Positions 1-11,715 of a DNA stretch of 64,000 bases are shown here, one piece after another; within the stretch, counting starts at the first letter, position 1, and each line of letters opens with the position of its first letter. The position numbers were made by a program, and so were the translations under genes. The notes beneath the pieces are model-generated. The model was not told where the DNA came from and made no database searches. It saw only the letters and a list, made by a program, of their open reading frames with translations. Origin of the DNA: Galbula dea (lineage: Eukaryota; Chordata; Aves; Piciformes; Galbulidae); assembly GCA_013399015.1 (NCBI GenBank), contig VWZX01000877.1:106612-170611 (forward strand), written 5' to 3'.

Positions 1-3000
1 ACACACACACATGCTGCTGCTTTTCTTTCCTCCTCTTCTGTACCCCAGCCATGCCCCACGGGGTCCTACCTTCCGAGCTTGTGTTTACTGTAGAGGCTGC
101 CTCTTGGAAGCTTGCCCTGCTCAGGAGTCTTGCCAACCCCCTTGAGTTCCTCCTGGATGAGAAATTGCCAAGCACCACCTGCCCAGAGAGGGGGGAAAAC
201 GTGGGTGGATATTAGCAAGGATGCTGAACTGGGATGGAGAGTGAGCCTCAGCAGCACTGAACTCTCTCTGTTTCTGAGGAGGGCCAGGTTATACAAGAAG
301 AGGAGGAAGATGTCAAGCAGTTGTGTAGCAAAAGATATTCCATCCTTTTAATTCAATCACTGAAATGTTCTAATCTGGCCTGCTCTAATTCTCTCCAGTT
401 GGACTTGGGCAGTAGTTGCAAACATGCTGCAATATGAACTCATGCTTGGTAAGCCTTTAATTCCAGCTTTGATGTTTTTAATCATCAGGCCAGATTTGGT
501 AAAAATGATTCATTAGCCTGAAGTGCATTTTGGATGACATGTGATGTTGTGGAGGATCGAGGAGGCAGAGGCAGGGGATGGGTGTTCTTTGGGATGTTCT
601 TGGTGCCTCTGAACTGATTCTTGAAGTAGGGCCCTTGCATCTCTCAGCCCATCAGCTTCAGAGGCCTCTTGGGTGTTGAGATCCCTCCTCACTGCATCTG
701 CTTCTGGTCAAAAACCAAGCAGTCCTTGCTCAGAAACGTGTCAGCTAAGGATGTGGTCAGCGTGCTCCAGGCAAGGGAGAGCAGGTGGCCCAGCTCCTGC
801 AATAGGTGCAGCAGCAGGAGGAGAATTTCTGGGCTTGTTTGCCTTCCCTGTCTGCTGTCTGGCTGGAACCACTCCCTTAACCCTTGCTTCAGCTCTTTCA
901 GGCAATGTGCCTGTGCTTTTGTGTTGGTTTTACCCCAAGCTGCAGCCACATAGCCCATGCTGAACTCTGGCCTGCAGTGACTGGAGAGGATTGAAAGCAA
1001 TCTGGCTTCCAAGCAGCAGCTTGGAGACAAATCCTCAATCCCATTACTTGTTCCCTGGCAGTCCCTCTTTGAAAACTGGGTACCAGCAATGGTATCAGAG
1101 CCGTGGAGGCTGCTGCCCAAAACAGATCACCCTCTTGAATCAGCATGTGTGTGGAGTTCTAGCTGCCCTCACCATGCCTGCCTTAGCTGCAGTTCCATGA
1201 ATATAAAGATACCTTTCACTGCTCCAGCTGTTTCCATATGGAAGGAGGGATTTCTGTGGCTGCCAAGTCACCTTTGCACCAAAATATTCATGCTGGAGGC
1301 CATGAGCACATCAACGTTTTCAGATCTGCTTGCAGCTCCCTCTGAAGCCTGTGGAACATGCAGGGGAAGCTCTGCTTGATGTGAATGTGATTTTTATGGG
1401 TTCCATTTTTTTCAAAGGATCAGTTGGACTGGCTGCAGCCAGCAACACTTGACCCTGCTCCCAGCAAGCATGCTCAGCCACTGCCAAAAGATGCTCTGGC
1501 CACAGAAAGCTCCTCCACGAAGCTCTCTGCAGCAGGGGAAGGACTTCCCTCAACATTGGCCTTCTCAAAAATGAAAACCAGAGGAAAATTCCACAAGCTC
1601 TCCAGCCCTGCCTCTATCAGAAAGGGAAGGGGGAAGGAGCAGAACAGACACTTCCTCACTCTTGTGTGATGAAAGGCTTTTATCGTGAAGGGCTGGGGAG
1701 TAGATGCAGCTCCTCCAAAGTTTGTCTGCAAGGCTGTTTCTTCTGTAACAAATCGTTAAGCAGCAAGTACAGGGCATATTCTGATCCCCAGTCAGATAGG
1801 GAGAGGCTCACAAAGGCACTTGCCCATGTTCAAGGCTTCCTTTTGTGCCTTTTCTTTCTGTTCTCCAGTCTCTGACATCCAACTGCTACCTCTCTTCCCC
1901 CTCTGTTCCCATAGCAGAGGGAGAGGAGTGGGAAGCAAGGCCACGGGGCACAGTGTGGCCATGGCTCTGCTGTGCCCTGGGCTTTGGCAGCCTGGGGTGA
2001 GCCCAACCTGCTTTGATCCCAAACCAAACAGAGTTTGTTGCTGTTTTCACAGCTCTCCTCCTCCTGCTTTGGGTTTTTGTTAAGTCTCTGACTCGATTTC
2101 TCATGCTTTGTGTGGATTTTAGTTCCATTCCAGCCTGTCTCTCCTACAGACTCTTGTTTCCCAGGCTGATGAAAACTAGACATTATCAGTTCTTCTCTTG
2201 CTCTTCAGTTCTGCTTTGTCTTTTTCTCTTTTCCCCTCCCCTGGAGGATTGTGTAATGGTTGGATCCTTGTATTCCACACCTGTAAACAGACAAAGGAAC
2301 TAGTACAGGGAGTTTTTCAGAGGTGGCTGTTCCCAATTACTTATTGAAATGAATCACACGTGCAAATAATGTTTATTCCATTTATTCCACCTGCCCAGAT
2401 TCAGTCCTCCATCTGCTTTAATAACTAGAGTGCAAGTTTAACAGTGCCTGTAAAAGTTAATTGAGAAAAAGGAAAGGAAGAGGAATGTTTGTTCAGGTAA
2501 AGCTTGTTGTTTGAAGAGGCACCTGCACGGGGAGGCTTGTGGATGGAATGAAAGCAGTTGCACAGGGGGAAACCCTGGGGCTGGGACAAGGTCTCTTGAG
2601 AATGGGGCTGGTAAAAATGCTGAAGCTAATTCCCATGAGGAGAATCCTGCAGGAGATCAACTCTAAGGAAGTTAGAGTAAACTCAGGAGTTACCTTCTCC
2701 CAGATGAGCTGCTGGAGCTCTCTGTGGCTACTTAACCCGTCCAGTGGGTTTGCTGGGTGAACAATCCTGTGTTCAGAGGCAAGATCCTCTCCTTGCTCCT
2801 GCTGGATGTTTCCTCCTTTGGACTCCAGCGAATCAAAGCCATTGTTCCAGAGAGGAGAGTAAAATGAGTTGAGATGATGAATATTCAGGCACTCTCTCCC
2901 TCCAGTCTCTTTCCTCTTTCACCATGGGAAGAGCTGGAGTGGATAAAGGATTCTTGGCTCATGGAGTAAGAATGGCTAAAGGTCTTGTCAGCAACTGACT

Positions 3001-5290
3001 TTTTGCTAATCCTTCTTGTGATAGGAAGGATGTTGTAGCTGGGCTCCACTCTCTGGACTCAGACTTTTTAGAATGCTTTGATTTGAAGGTAGGAGTTCCA
3101 GGTCTGTGCCACAAGAAGCAGGGCTGATACTGAATGACAGGTCTCAGGAATCCCCTTAGGAACTCGTAGGAATTTTAAGGCACCTTCCCAAGCCCGAGGA
3201 GTTTGGAAACAGGCTGCAAAGATTTGCTATCTGCATCCTGCAGCGTCCCAGAGAGCTCTAGAGCTCCTCACATAACTCAGCTCCCTGCTCGGTGCTCTGA
3301 TGGACATCACAGATTTCCCCTAAGTTGCCTCTTCTGTGAAGCATGCAGGAAATTGCAGGCCGATAAGTTAAGCAAGTAGCAAGTCCTGTCCTTTGTTCCT
3401 TATTGTTTGGGGATTGTTTACATCCCCAGTTTTGTTATCCCATCTCCCTGACTCTTCTCTGACCTTGCCTGCTTGTTTGGTCTATTGTGTGTGGCTTGTG
3501 TTGTTGTTTAGGTGGTGAACTCGTAGGGACAGTTAGGAAAGGATGGGATTATACAGCCCCTAGCACACTGTGACCTGGGCTCTGCAATATTTGTATTGGC
3601 TTGCTTGCTTTATTCTACCTAAAGAATAATAGGATCAGAGCAGCATTATGGAATCAGGAAGGTTGGAGAAGATCTCTATGCTCATCGAGTCCAGCTGTTA
3701 ACCTAACACTGCCAAGTCACCACTAAACCATGGCCTTCAGCACCACATCCATGTGTTTTTGGAACCCCCCGAGGGATGGTGACTCTCTGGGCAGCCTTTG
3801 CCAGTGCTTAACCACCCTTGCAGGGAAGACATTTTTCCTAATGTCCAACCTGTGCCTCCCCTGGTGCAACTTGAGGCTGTTTCATCCTGTCACTTCTTCC
3901 TTGGGAGAAGAGACCAACCCCACCTGGCTCCAGCCTCCTCTCAGGGAGTTGCAGAGAGCCAGAAGGTCTCCCCTGAGCCTCCTCTTCTCCAGGCTAACCA
4001 AGCCCAGTTCCCTCAGCTGCTCCTCACCACACTTGTGCTCTAGACCCTTCCCCACCCTTGTTGTTCTTCTCTGGCCACACTCCAGCACCTCAATGTCCTT
4101 CTTGTCAGGTTTGGGCTCCTCCCTCCCCCAGGATTGGAGGTGTGGCCTCACTGAGCACTGATCCAGGCCAGGATGCTGTTGGCCTTCTTGGCCACCTGGG
4201 CGCCCTGCTGGCTCATCTTCAGCCACTGTTGACCACCACCCCCAGATCCTTTTCCACCCAGCAGCTTTCCATAATAATAACAAAAATAACAATACCAACA
4301 GTATCCTTTAAGCACAGGACTAAGTGCTCTCTCCCCTGCTGGACCTGGGAGCAAGTAGTGCAGCTTTCCAGATGCCCTATGATCAGCTTGGGGTTTTTTA
4401 TGTCACACTTCCATAAAATATTCCTTCAAAATGCAGAGACCTAATCACAGCTGCTTCTGAAAACATAAACCCATCCTGAATGCTGCTCCTTGTGCAGGTT
4501 TTCTCCCCAGAGGGACTTGGATCTTGATCCTGGAAAGTAGTTCAGAGTCAGATTAAATTTGCAGTCTTCCACTTGTGCAGAGCTAGTGCTGATGTTCACC
4601 TCCAAATGCAGTGTTCTCACTGACAAGAGCATCTGAGGCTAAGTGAATCCCAGAGTGATGCTCTCCATGCTGAGGAACATGTGGGAGAGGCATTGGGAAG
4701 ACCAAGGAACTATTTACACTGGGAGGGGACTGTTTACAGTGCAGCTCAAACAGTTGATGTTATTTAGAGCAGCCAGGACCATGTCATGTTTTGCTTTTGC
4801 TCTTCTTGTGAGGGTCAGGCATGAGAGAAGGATCAAGTAGGGCTAGCAGGGCTGTCCTTGGACCATGCAGAGGATCTAACAGCTGCAGTCAGGGGAGGTG
4901 ATGAGAAGAATGAGCAACTGTGATTCAGGCTCATGGTTGAAGTTGAGGTCAGGGTGGACTCCGGGGTGGTTGTTGTGTGGGGACACTGATGTCCATGGGA
5001 GATTTTGGCCCTGCTAGCTGGTGTTTGGATGGGCTCTGAAGCCCTGGGGGCTGCAGCATGACGAACTGTCAGTACTGTGGAAGTATCCTGCAGACATTTG
5101 GAAGTCTCTGTTGTCCTGGGAGAAGGGAATCCAAGTGAGGGACTGATGTCATGATGTTCCGTGTGGCTATCGAGCTGGGAATTTGCCTTCAAACTGCTTC
5201 GTGTTACAGTCTCCTCCCCAGCATGCTTTGTAGGTATACCACATATTGTTTTAATTTCAAACCAGCCTGTCTCTCTTGTTCTGTTTTTAG
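1..5290 (+). other. KLHL26: KLHL26 5' intron or flank (no coding exon seen)
   Basis: This stretch precedes the first visible KLHL26 exon and ends in a polypyrimidine tract plus AG (AG at 5289-5290). It is AT-moderate and CpG-poor, and holds no CpG island, so the KLHL26 promoter is probably left of the window. It starts with a short AC dinucleotide run (1-11). One minus-strand CR1 copy lies at about 3648-4270. Open frames here are short, and none resembles a known protein. Calling it an intron rests on the expectation, from the human protein as I remember it, of about 29 further N-terminal residues in a GC-rich first exon. Confidence 0.6.
3648..4270 (-). mobile_element. CR1 LINE fragment (3' part, 5'-truncated)
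   Basis: Read on the + strand it begins with a degenerate CR1 tail (ATGGAATCAGGAAGGTTGG) and continues through the standard reverse-complement CR1 blocks: CTCATCGAGTCCAGC, the GGGATGGTGACTC block, the CCTCCTCTTCTCCAGGCTAA block and the GGCCTTCTTGGCCACCTGGG block. It is one of the longest copies in the window and reaches furthest into the element before ending at a short ATAATAATAAC run. It is an old copy with many substitutions and no intact reverse transcriptase. Confidence 0.9.
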
Positions 5291-5473
5291 CATGGCTGAC
5301 AAGAACAGCACCCTGAAATGCACGTTCTCTGCTCCTGGCCACAGCACCACTCTGCTGCAGGGACTGGCCTCGCTCCGAGCTCAGGCTCAGCTGCTTGATG
5401 TCATCCTCACTATAAATAATGAAGTGTTTCAGGTTCATAAAGTTGTCTTGGCTGCCTGCAGTGACTATTTCAG
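5291..5473 (+). CDS. KLHL26: KLHL26 coding exon (first half of BTB)
   Basis: The acceptor is a T-rich tract ending TTTTTAG at 5290. The donor is CAG then GTGAGA, with GT at 5474-5475. The exon starts with a lone C that completes a split codon from an upstream exon, followed by ATG GCT GAC. From that ATG it encodes 60 codons plus two bases (AG), and the first base of the next exon completes Arg61. The residues run from the variable N-terminus (ADKNSTLKCTFSAPGHS) into the BTB core (LLDVILTINNEVFQVHK). Confidence 0.93.
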
Positions 5474-8400
5474 GTGAGAATCCGATAGGGAAGCAGGCAT
5501 TTTTACCTTTCCCATTGGTTTGCTGTTTCCCCCATCCTCCCCCACCCCAACCTTCCCCCCCCNNNNNNNNNNNNNNNNNNNNNNNNNNNNNNNNNNNNNN
5601 NNNNCCCCCAAGATCACCCCCACACACCCCCCTTTGGCCCTATGGTTTGCCCCAAGGCCGTTGGGGGGGGTTACCTGCAGGCTTGGAGTCAGTCCCTCTG
5701 CATGCAGCTGAGGTGTGTTGGGCCCAGACACAAGTTCAAGCCCAGGTCTTGACCCCACCTCGGCAGGGTTGGTAGGTGCTCTGCTTGCTGAAGGAAACAA
5801 GCTTTTGGCCTGGAGCTACTTGAGCTGATCGTGAACTGGCAGCAGAGAGGGCTCTGAAATGAGTCATCCCACTGAAGGATGCTGCCCGTTGTGGAAACAC
5901 TCCTGTTATCTGTAAATATCACTGATCTCTCTCTAGTTCTTACTGTTCACAGCCTGAAGAGCCTGAAGGATTTTGGAACGTTCCCCAGACCCCCAAGAGA
6001 CAGGGAAGCAATTGTCCCATCTTGTGTGGGATAGATGAAGCAGAGAGATGAGTTTTCTCAGCCAAATTAATGCAGAGTGAACCAATGACAGAGCAGGAAA
6101 TTTGATCTTAAGTGAAATTATGTATTCATCCATCTTCATAGCATGGTAGAGTGCTTTGGGTGGGAAGGGACCTTTAAAGGTCATCAAGTCCTGCAGTCAG
6201 CAGGGATATCCTCAGCTAGATCAGGTTGCTCACAGCCCCAACCAACCTGAGCTGGGATGCTTCCAGGGATGGGACATCTCCCACCTCTCTGGGCAACCTG
6301 GGCCAGTGTTTCACTACACTCATCATACCAAATCTCTTCCTTCTAGCTAGTTTACATCTTGCCTCTGTCCAACTTCTGTGTAACAGTTCTCTGACTTGGA
6401 ATGACTTCTCTTTGGAGTGAGGGATCTTTTCTGGCAGCAGCAGTAGCACTGTCAAGGGAGGAGCATGCTGTAGGGAAGGCTCAGAGTGACAGAGAACTTG
6501 ACGTGGATGTTGTTCTAGGCTGGAGGTTGTAGCAGGTATGGGTGGTGAAGGGCTGGGGTTTGCAGTCTCTTGACATGTAGGTCCCTTCCTGACCCAAGGA
6601 GACTCAAATTTGCTGAGCAGGCAACCAAGAGCTAGGAACTTCAGTGTTCCTTGGCATGCCTCTTGTATCCTGTCACCCACATCTTCTGCTCTGACGAGAT
6701 CTGTCTTGCACACGTATTTTTGAGGCTGTTCCTTTCTTTCCCCCTTTGGTAACATCAACCTTCCAAGTTTATCACTCTCCCTACCAGGCATGCAATTAAA
6801 GATGGAGCTGATCCCCCAGCAAATGCTAATAGCACTATTTGTATTCATAAATGCTGTGTGCAGTGCCACTGCTAGTGTGCTTGCCCTGTTGAAACATAAT
6901 TGCTGAGTAGGTTTCTTGTTAGAACTTCTGTGGTGCTAAGGAAGGTTGTCCTGGGGAACAATGGCAGCATAATCTAGCTTCTGAAGATACTCTGGGTTTA
7001 TGCAGAAAGGGGGGAGGGGGAAAGAGGGGAATGGAGGCTTTTACAGAATCAGAATGATGGCAGTTTTTAAGGGACTTGCATTCTCTGTGATGGTTTGGCT
7101 TCAGCAGGGTAACAAAATAATGCTTTCCTCCCCTTCTGCACGTTCAGCTTTGTGCAGCTAACACAGGAGTACACATATGTCTGCCTGTCCTCTGGGGCAG
7201 GGGATCAGGGAGTGCTGTTCTGTGATGTGGGATGTGTGAGGGGATTTCAGCAGAGTGCTCTCACCTGCTAGATGGACAAATAATTGCCAACAGCTCTGGT
7301 CACTCGCTTGCAGAAAGCTGATTTTCTATGCAGCTATTTCCTTGTTGAGGTCATTTAGGATTTCTTGGGTTTATGCTGGACAGCAGCAGGTTTTCTAGCC
7401 TGGTTTGGACAGGAAACTTGGAACTGTTGGGTTTTGACAGTGTTCCCAAGGTGCTCCTGTGTTCTTGGGTCGATGCAGAAGAGCAGAATCTCTTCAGCAT
7501 TTTGTCTGACTTGCACCTTAGAATGGCTGCAGCTTCTGAAGACAGCAGTGGTGACACTGTGCCTTCACAGTGAATTTACCTTTCTGATGGAGAAGAGCAG
7601 GTTAGGGATGTTGGAAAATCCAGCCCCAACCATGCAGGTAGCTGCCAGCAGTTTAGAGGGTCTTTATTCTGCCAGTCCCTAGCCTTGCTGTGGTGTGTGT
7701 AGCACAGCAGTGAACAGGGGAACTTCATGTCACAATTCTTCCAACAACCTGTTCTGACTTCGGCTTCCTCAGCCCTGCTCTGCTACTGCCTGTTGAACAC
7801 TACACAGAGCTCAAACTTTTGCCCTCAAGCTACCTATATGTAACCAAAACCGCTGAAATTTAGTGTAAATGTGGGGAAAAAAAACCCCACCCAAATATGC
7901 AGTTACATCCCCATCACACCCACAAGTCCCAGAGCTCTCCAGGAGTGCTTTATGAGATGTCTGTGCACAGCCCTTGGCCTGGTATGTGCTTCCTGTGGAA
8001 TTTAGAAGCCTCCCAAGGAGGTGATCTAGGGCCTAATCTCTGCGTGGCCTGGTCCACTGATGTGCTCACAGCTGTGCTGTAACAAAACCTGGTTTAGTTT
8101 GGTTTTTAATTGCCTGTTAGCCCCCTGCTGTTGCACTGCAACGTGGCAGATGCTTTCTGAAGGGACTGCAACTCTGGTTTTCTTAAGGTGTTGGGAAGGA
8201 GCCTTGGAGTGGGAGGTTCTGCTGTGATCACCAAAGCTCTTCAGGAGATACCTGCAGTATTTTAGGGTATTTGGTAGCTCACCTATGAGGTACTGGGCTA
8301 ACTGAAGTCTTTGCAGAAGGGCAGTGCTGCTGGCAAGCTCAGAGGATCGCTGACCTCAACAACAGGTGCCTTCTGAAGTGTCTTTACTTTCTTGGTGCTC

Positions 8401-10421
8401 ACAAATCCTGCATGCTTCAACTCCTCAGGGTGTGGTTCCCAGGCTCTGCTGGTGCAGATCCTGTTATAGCCATTGATTGTGGAACATCACAGATTTATTG
8501 GTGTGCAGTGTACCGCACTGCCTGCTCTGGTAGCTCTACCTACTTCTTGAAGCTTTGTCTTCTGGTCCACTCTTATTTGTGCTGCTGGCTGGAGTGAAAA
8601 ACTTCACTTTCTGATAGCTGAATGTTACTTCTCAGTGCACTGCTTGTGCAAGCTTCATGGAGGTGATTGCATACTCTTCATTTCTCCTGGCTTTTAGAGA
8701 TTTAGCCTTGATTTATTCCCCTCCTTCCCCATCCTCCCTATGGGAATCAGTACTTTTAACAACATTCTGAAGCGATCCATCATTTTCCATGTATTTCAAG
8801 GGGGGGGGGAACATCTTTCTTTGTGTTCTTGACCTGCAGGGCAATGTTCACAGGAGGGATGAGAGAAGCCAGCCAAGATGTGATCGAACTGAAAGGTGTG
8901 TCTGCGAAAGGGCTGAAGCACATCATAGACTTTGCGTACAGCGCCGAGGTGACTCTTGATCTTGACTGTATCCAGGATGTGCTGGGAGCTGCTGTCTTCC
9001 TCCAGATGGTGCCTGTCGTGGAGCTCTGTGAAGAGTTTCTGAAGTCTGCCATGAGCGTGGAAACGTGTCTCAATATCGGGCAGATGGCCACCACCTTCAG
9101 CCTCGCATCCTTGAAGGAGTCGGTAGATGCCTTCACTTTTAGGCATTTCCTCCAGATCTCTGAGGAGGAGGATTTCCTCCACCTGCCTCTGGAGCGCCTC
9201 GTCTTCTTCTTGCAGAGCAATAAACTGAAAAGCTGCAGTGAAATCGATCTCTTCCGGGCCGCCGTCCGCTGGCTGCAGTACGACCCAAGCCGCCGTGCCA
9301 GCGCCAGTCAAGTCCTCTGCCACATCCGCTTCCCGCTGATGAAATCCTCGGAGCTGGTGGACAGCGTCCAGACCTTAGACATCATGGTGGAAGATGTCTT
9401 GTGCAGGCAGTATTTGCTAGAAGCCTTCAATTACCAGATCCTGCCCTTTCGCCAGCACGAGATGCAGTCTCCTCGCACCACCATCCGCTCGGACGTCCTG
9501 TCCCTCGTCACCTTCGGCGGCACTCCCTACACCGACAACGACCGCACGGTCAGCTGCAAGGTCTACTACCTGCCGGACGCCAGCGTGCGCCAGTTCAAGG
9601 AGCTGACGGAAATGGAGGTGGGAAGCAGCCATTCCTGCGTGGCCGTCCTCGACAACTTCGTCTACATCGTAGGAGGGCAGCACCTGCAGTACCGCAGCGG
9701 CGAGGGAGCGGTGGATATCTGCTACCGTTACGATCCTCACCTCAACCAGTGGCTCCGGATCCAGGCCATGCAGGAGAGCAGGATCCAGTTCCAGCTCAAC
9801 GTCCTCCACGGGATGGTGTACGCCACGGGGGGCAGGAACCGCTCGGGGAGTTTGGCCTCCGTGGAGAAGTACTGCCCCAAAAGTAACGAGTGGACTTATG
9901 TCTGCTCCCTGAAACGCAGGACGTGGGGACACGCCGGAGCCACGGTAGGAGACAAGTTGTACATCTCAGGTGGGTATGGCATTTCGGTGGAGGACAAAAA
10001 AGCCCTGCACTGCTATGACCCTGCTGTGGATCAGTGGGAGTTTAAAACCCCCATGAACGAACCCCGAGTTTTGCATGCCATGGTCAGTGCCAATAATAGG
10101 ATTTACGCTCTGGGAGGGCGCATGGACCACGTTGATCGTTGCTTTGATGTCTTGGCCGTGGAGTATTACGTGCCTGAAACAGACCAGTGGACCACGGTGA
10201 GCCCTATGCGTGCAGGGCAGTCAGAAGCTGGCTGCTGTTTGTTAGAGAAAAAGATTTATATCGTAGGAGGCTACAACTGGCATCTGAACAACGTTACGAG
10301 CATTGTGCAGGTGTACAACACAGAAACTGATGAATGGGAAAGGGACCTCCACTTCCCAGAATCCTTTGCCGGGATAGCATGTGCTCCTGTCATCCTGCCA
10401 CAGGTCACCACCCAGAGATAA
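5292..10421 (+). CDS. KLHL26: Kelch-like protein 26 (two coding exons visible, N-terminus incomplete)
   Basis: This is a BTB-BACK-kelch protein, the family that serves as substrate adaptors for CUL3-RING ubiquitin ligases. BTB binds CUL3 and dimerises, BACK positions the propeller, and the kelch repeats bind substrate. Joining 5292-5473 to 8840-10421 gives 587 residues and a TAA stop at 10419-10421. BTB is at about residues 25-130 (LLDVILTINNEVFQVHK, then AACSDYFRAMFTGGMREAS across the splice). BACK is at about 134-236 and kelch at about 270-575. Six kelch blades show GG motifs: LVTFGG, VYIVGG, VYATGG, LYISGG, IYALGG and IYIVGG. Identity to vertebrate KLHL26 is very high by recall, including VEDVLCRQYLLEAFNYQ and the C-terminal ESFAGIACAPV. 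Human KLHL26 is about 615 residues, so about 28 N-terminal residues are missing. Met at 5292 directly follows a splice acceptor and is probably internal. The KLHL26-CRTC1 gene order supports the call. The substrate is not deducible. Confidence 0.95.
5563..5604. other. Assembly gap (42 N)
   Basis: A run of N is bordered on both sides by poly-C. It lies in the KLHL26 intron and does not interrupt coding sequence. Confidence 0.99.
6138..6360 (-). mobile_element. CR1-like LINE fragment (second subfamily)
   Basis: Reverse-complement CR1 3' sequence of a different type from the copy at 3648. Diagnostic blocks are GGTCATCAAGTCCTGCAGTC, TCAGGTTGCTCACAGCCCC, GGGATGGGACATCTCCCACC and TCTCTGGGCAACCTGGGCCA. 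The same subfamily recurs at 37868-38500. The 3' tail is decayed (TTCATAGCATGGTAGAGTG). Confidence 0.85.
8840..10421 (+). CDS. KLHL26: KLHL26 main exon (BTB end, BACK, six kelch repeats)
   Basis: The exon begins one base after CAG at 8837-8839. The first G completes Arg61, followed by AMFTGGMREASQDVIELKG. It encodes the end of BTB, all of BACK (about residues 134-236) and the whole kelch propeller without interruption, ending at TAA 10419-10421. Local GC and CpG are clearly higher in 9240-9960 than in the flanking intron, as expected for constrained coding sequence. No frameshift or premature stop is present. Confidence 0.97.
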
Positions 10422-11715
10422 CCAGGCACCTGGCTTGCTGGCCTGGGAAACCCCCTCTTCTTGCATGTTATCAGGATGCTGTGTCGTTTCTTTTGTGGTT
10501 TGCCAGTGGTAATTGTGTGTTTTGCGGGCGAGGGAAGGAGAGAAAGAGCTTGGGTTCCCTCCTCCTCCTCCCTGAAGTCCCTCCTCCTCTGCTGGAGTCT
10601 TCTGGCAAGCCTGTTTCATCAGAAGCACTTGTCAGCTAGTTAGACGTAACAGATGTTACAGCTGGAACAAGCTCTTCTCTTTTGGATGGGGGTTGCATTT
10701 TGCTGACTTTTCATCTTTTTAAGACACTGTTACATATTGCAAACATTGACAGCTCAGGAGTAACTAAGAACTGTGCTATGTTTAAAAGAGTTCAGATGTG
10801 ATTTTTATTAACAGCTCCAAAAATTCTTCTATGTCACTTTGTTGGTTTTTAGCAAGCAAACAAACAAACCAAAACCCAACCAAATTCTGTATAACACACT
10901 GACCTCCAGAAGCAATAAAGGGACAGTGGGAGCTAGCAGAGCTCAGGTGCTCGGATTATGAAAGCATATTGTTGCTTTTCAAAGGTGACTTTTCTCTCTT
11001 GACCCCCTCCTGAAAGGGGAACACTTCTCCCTGCACACCTCTGGTCTACGTTGGTTCTTCACTGCTTGGATTTCCCTCCGGTTCCAGCTCCCCTCCTCTC
11101 CCCCTCCAGAGAGCAGCATGATGCTCTCCAGAGCATCCAGTCCAGAAATCCTCCTTTCACTGAGGCATCCAGAGTTTGCCACACTAAAGCCATGTCAAAA
11201 GCTCAGTTCCACATAAATGAGCATGATGGTTTTGTTTTTTTTATATGAAAAGTGCCAAAACTGTGTCTGGCTTCACTGGCAATAAGAGCTCAGGTGGTCT
11301 GGGCTGAGCCACTGTGGCAGAGAGCACCCAGAGATTCTGGGGCTGGACCTGCTGCCTTTGCCTTTCTGATTGCTCCACCAGTTCTGCATCCACACCCTGT
11401 GTGTGCACTAAAGGAGGTGGGTGCTGCTGCTTCATAAGCTGGAAGGTTTTCTCCCTTGGCTTGTAAATAAGATACTTGGTATCATGGTGTGATGGAAGTC
11501 GAAGTGGAATGGAGTTTTTGGTGGTGGTGGTGGTGGTGTTGTTGCCAATGGGTGTTTAAATTAACGAGATTCCTTTGAAGGTGACTGTCATTTGTTTGTA
11601 AGGTCTGTGTTTGCTGCACAGAATCCTGTTACTTCCTGAACTTTCCTTTCCTCCAAGCCATTTATTTTCTACTTCATTTGACTGATGAATAAATGGGAAG
11701 TCTCTCTTTTTATCA
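10422..11715 (+). other. KLHL26: Probable KLHL26 3' UTR with two poly(A) signals
   Basis: This sequence follows the stop codon with no CR1 insertion. AATAAA occurs at 10914-10919. It occurs again at 11688-11693, where a T- and GT-rich stretch follows within 50 bases, the usual arrangement for a cleavage site. A TGG microsatellite lies at 11520-11540. The true 3' end is not known. Further AATAAA hexamers at 14426-14435 and 14505-14510 would require a UTR crossing a CR1 copy and are less likely. Confidence 0.45.
11518..11544. repeat. (TGG)n microsatellite
   Basis: About seven TGG units followed by TGTTGTTG, in the presumed KLHL26 3' UTR. Such a run is prone to length variation. Confidence 0.9.

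Larger units (their letters stand above)
5474..8839 (+). other. KLHL26: KLHL26 intron between BTB exon and main exon
   Basis: This 3366-base U2-type intron has donor GTGAGA and acceptor GACCTGCAG. It holds an N gap flanked by C runs (5563-5604) and one CR1-like fragment at about 6138-6360. A ten-G homopolymer (8800-8809) sits about 30 bases upstream of the acceptor. I see no further coding exon, because the two flanking exons join directly into the family sequence. Confidence 0.9.

Noticed and set aside
4833..5627. Minus-strand frame of 264 codons opposite the KLHL26 BTB exon
   Set aside because: It runs antisense through a real coding exon and a block of N. It is low-complexity and without similarity to a known family.
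8796..9932. Antisense frames of 146-175 codons opposite the KLHL26 main exon
   Set aside because: These are typical shadows of GC-rich coding sequence, and the sense strand encodes an intact kelch protein.
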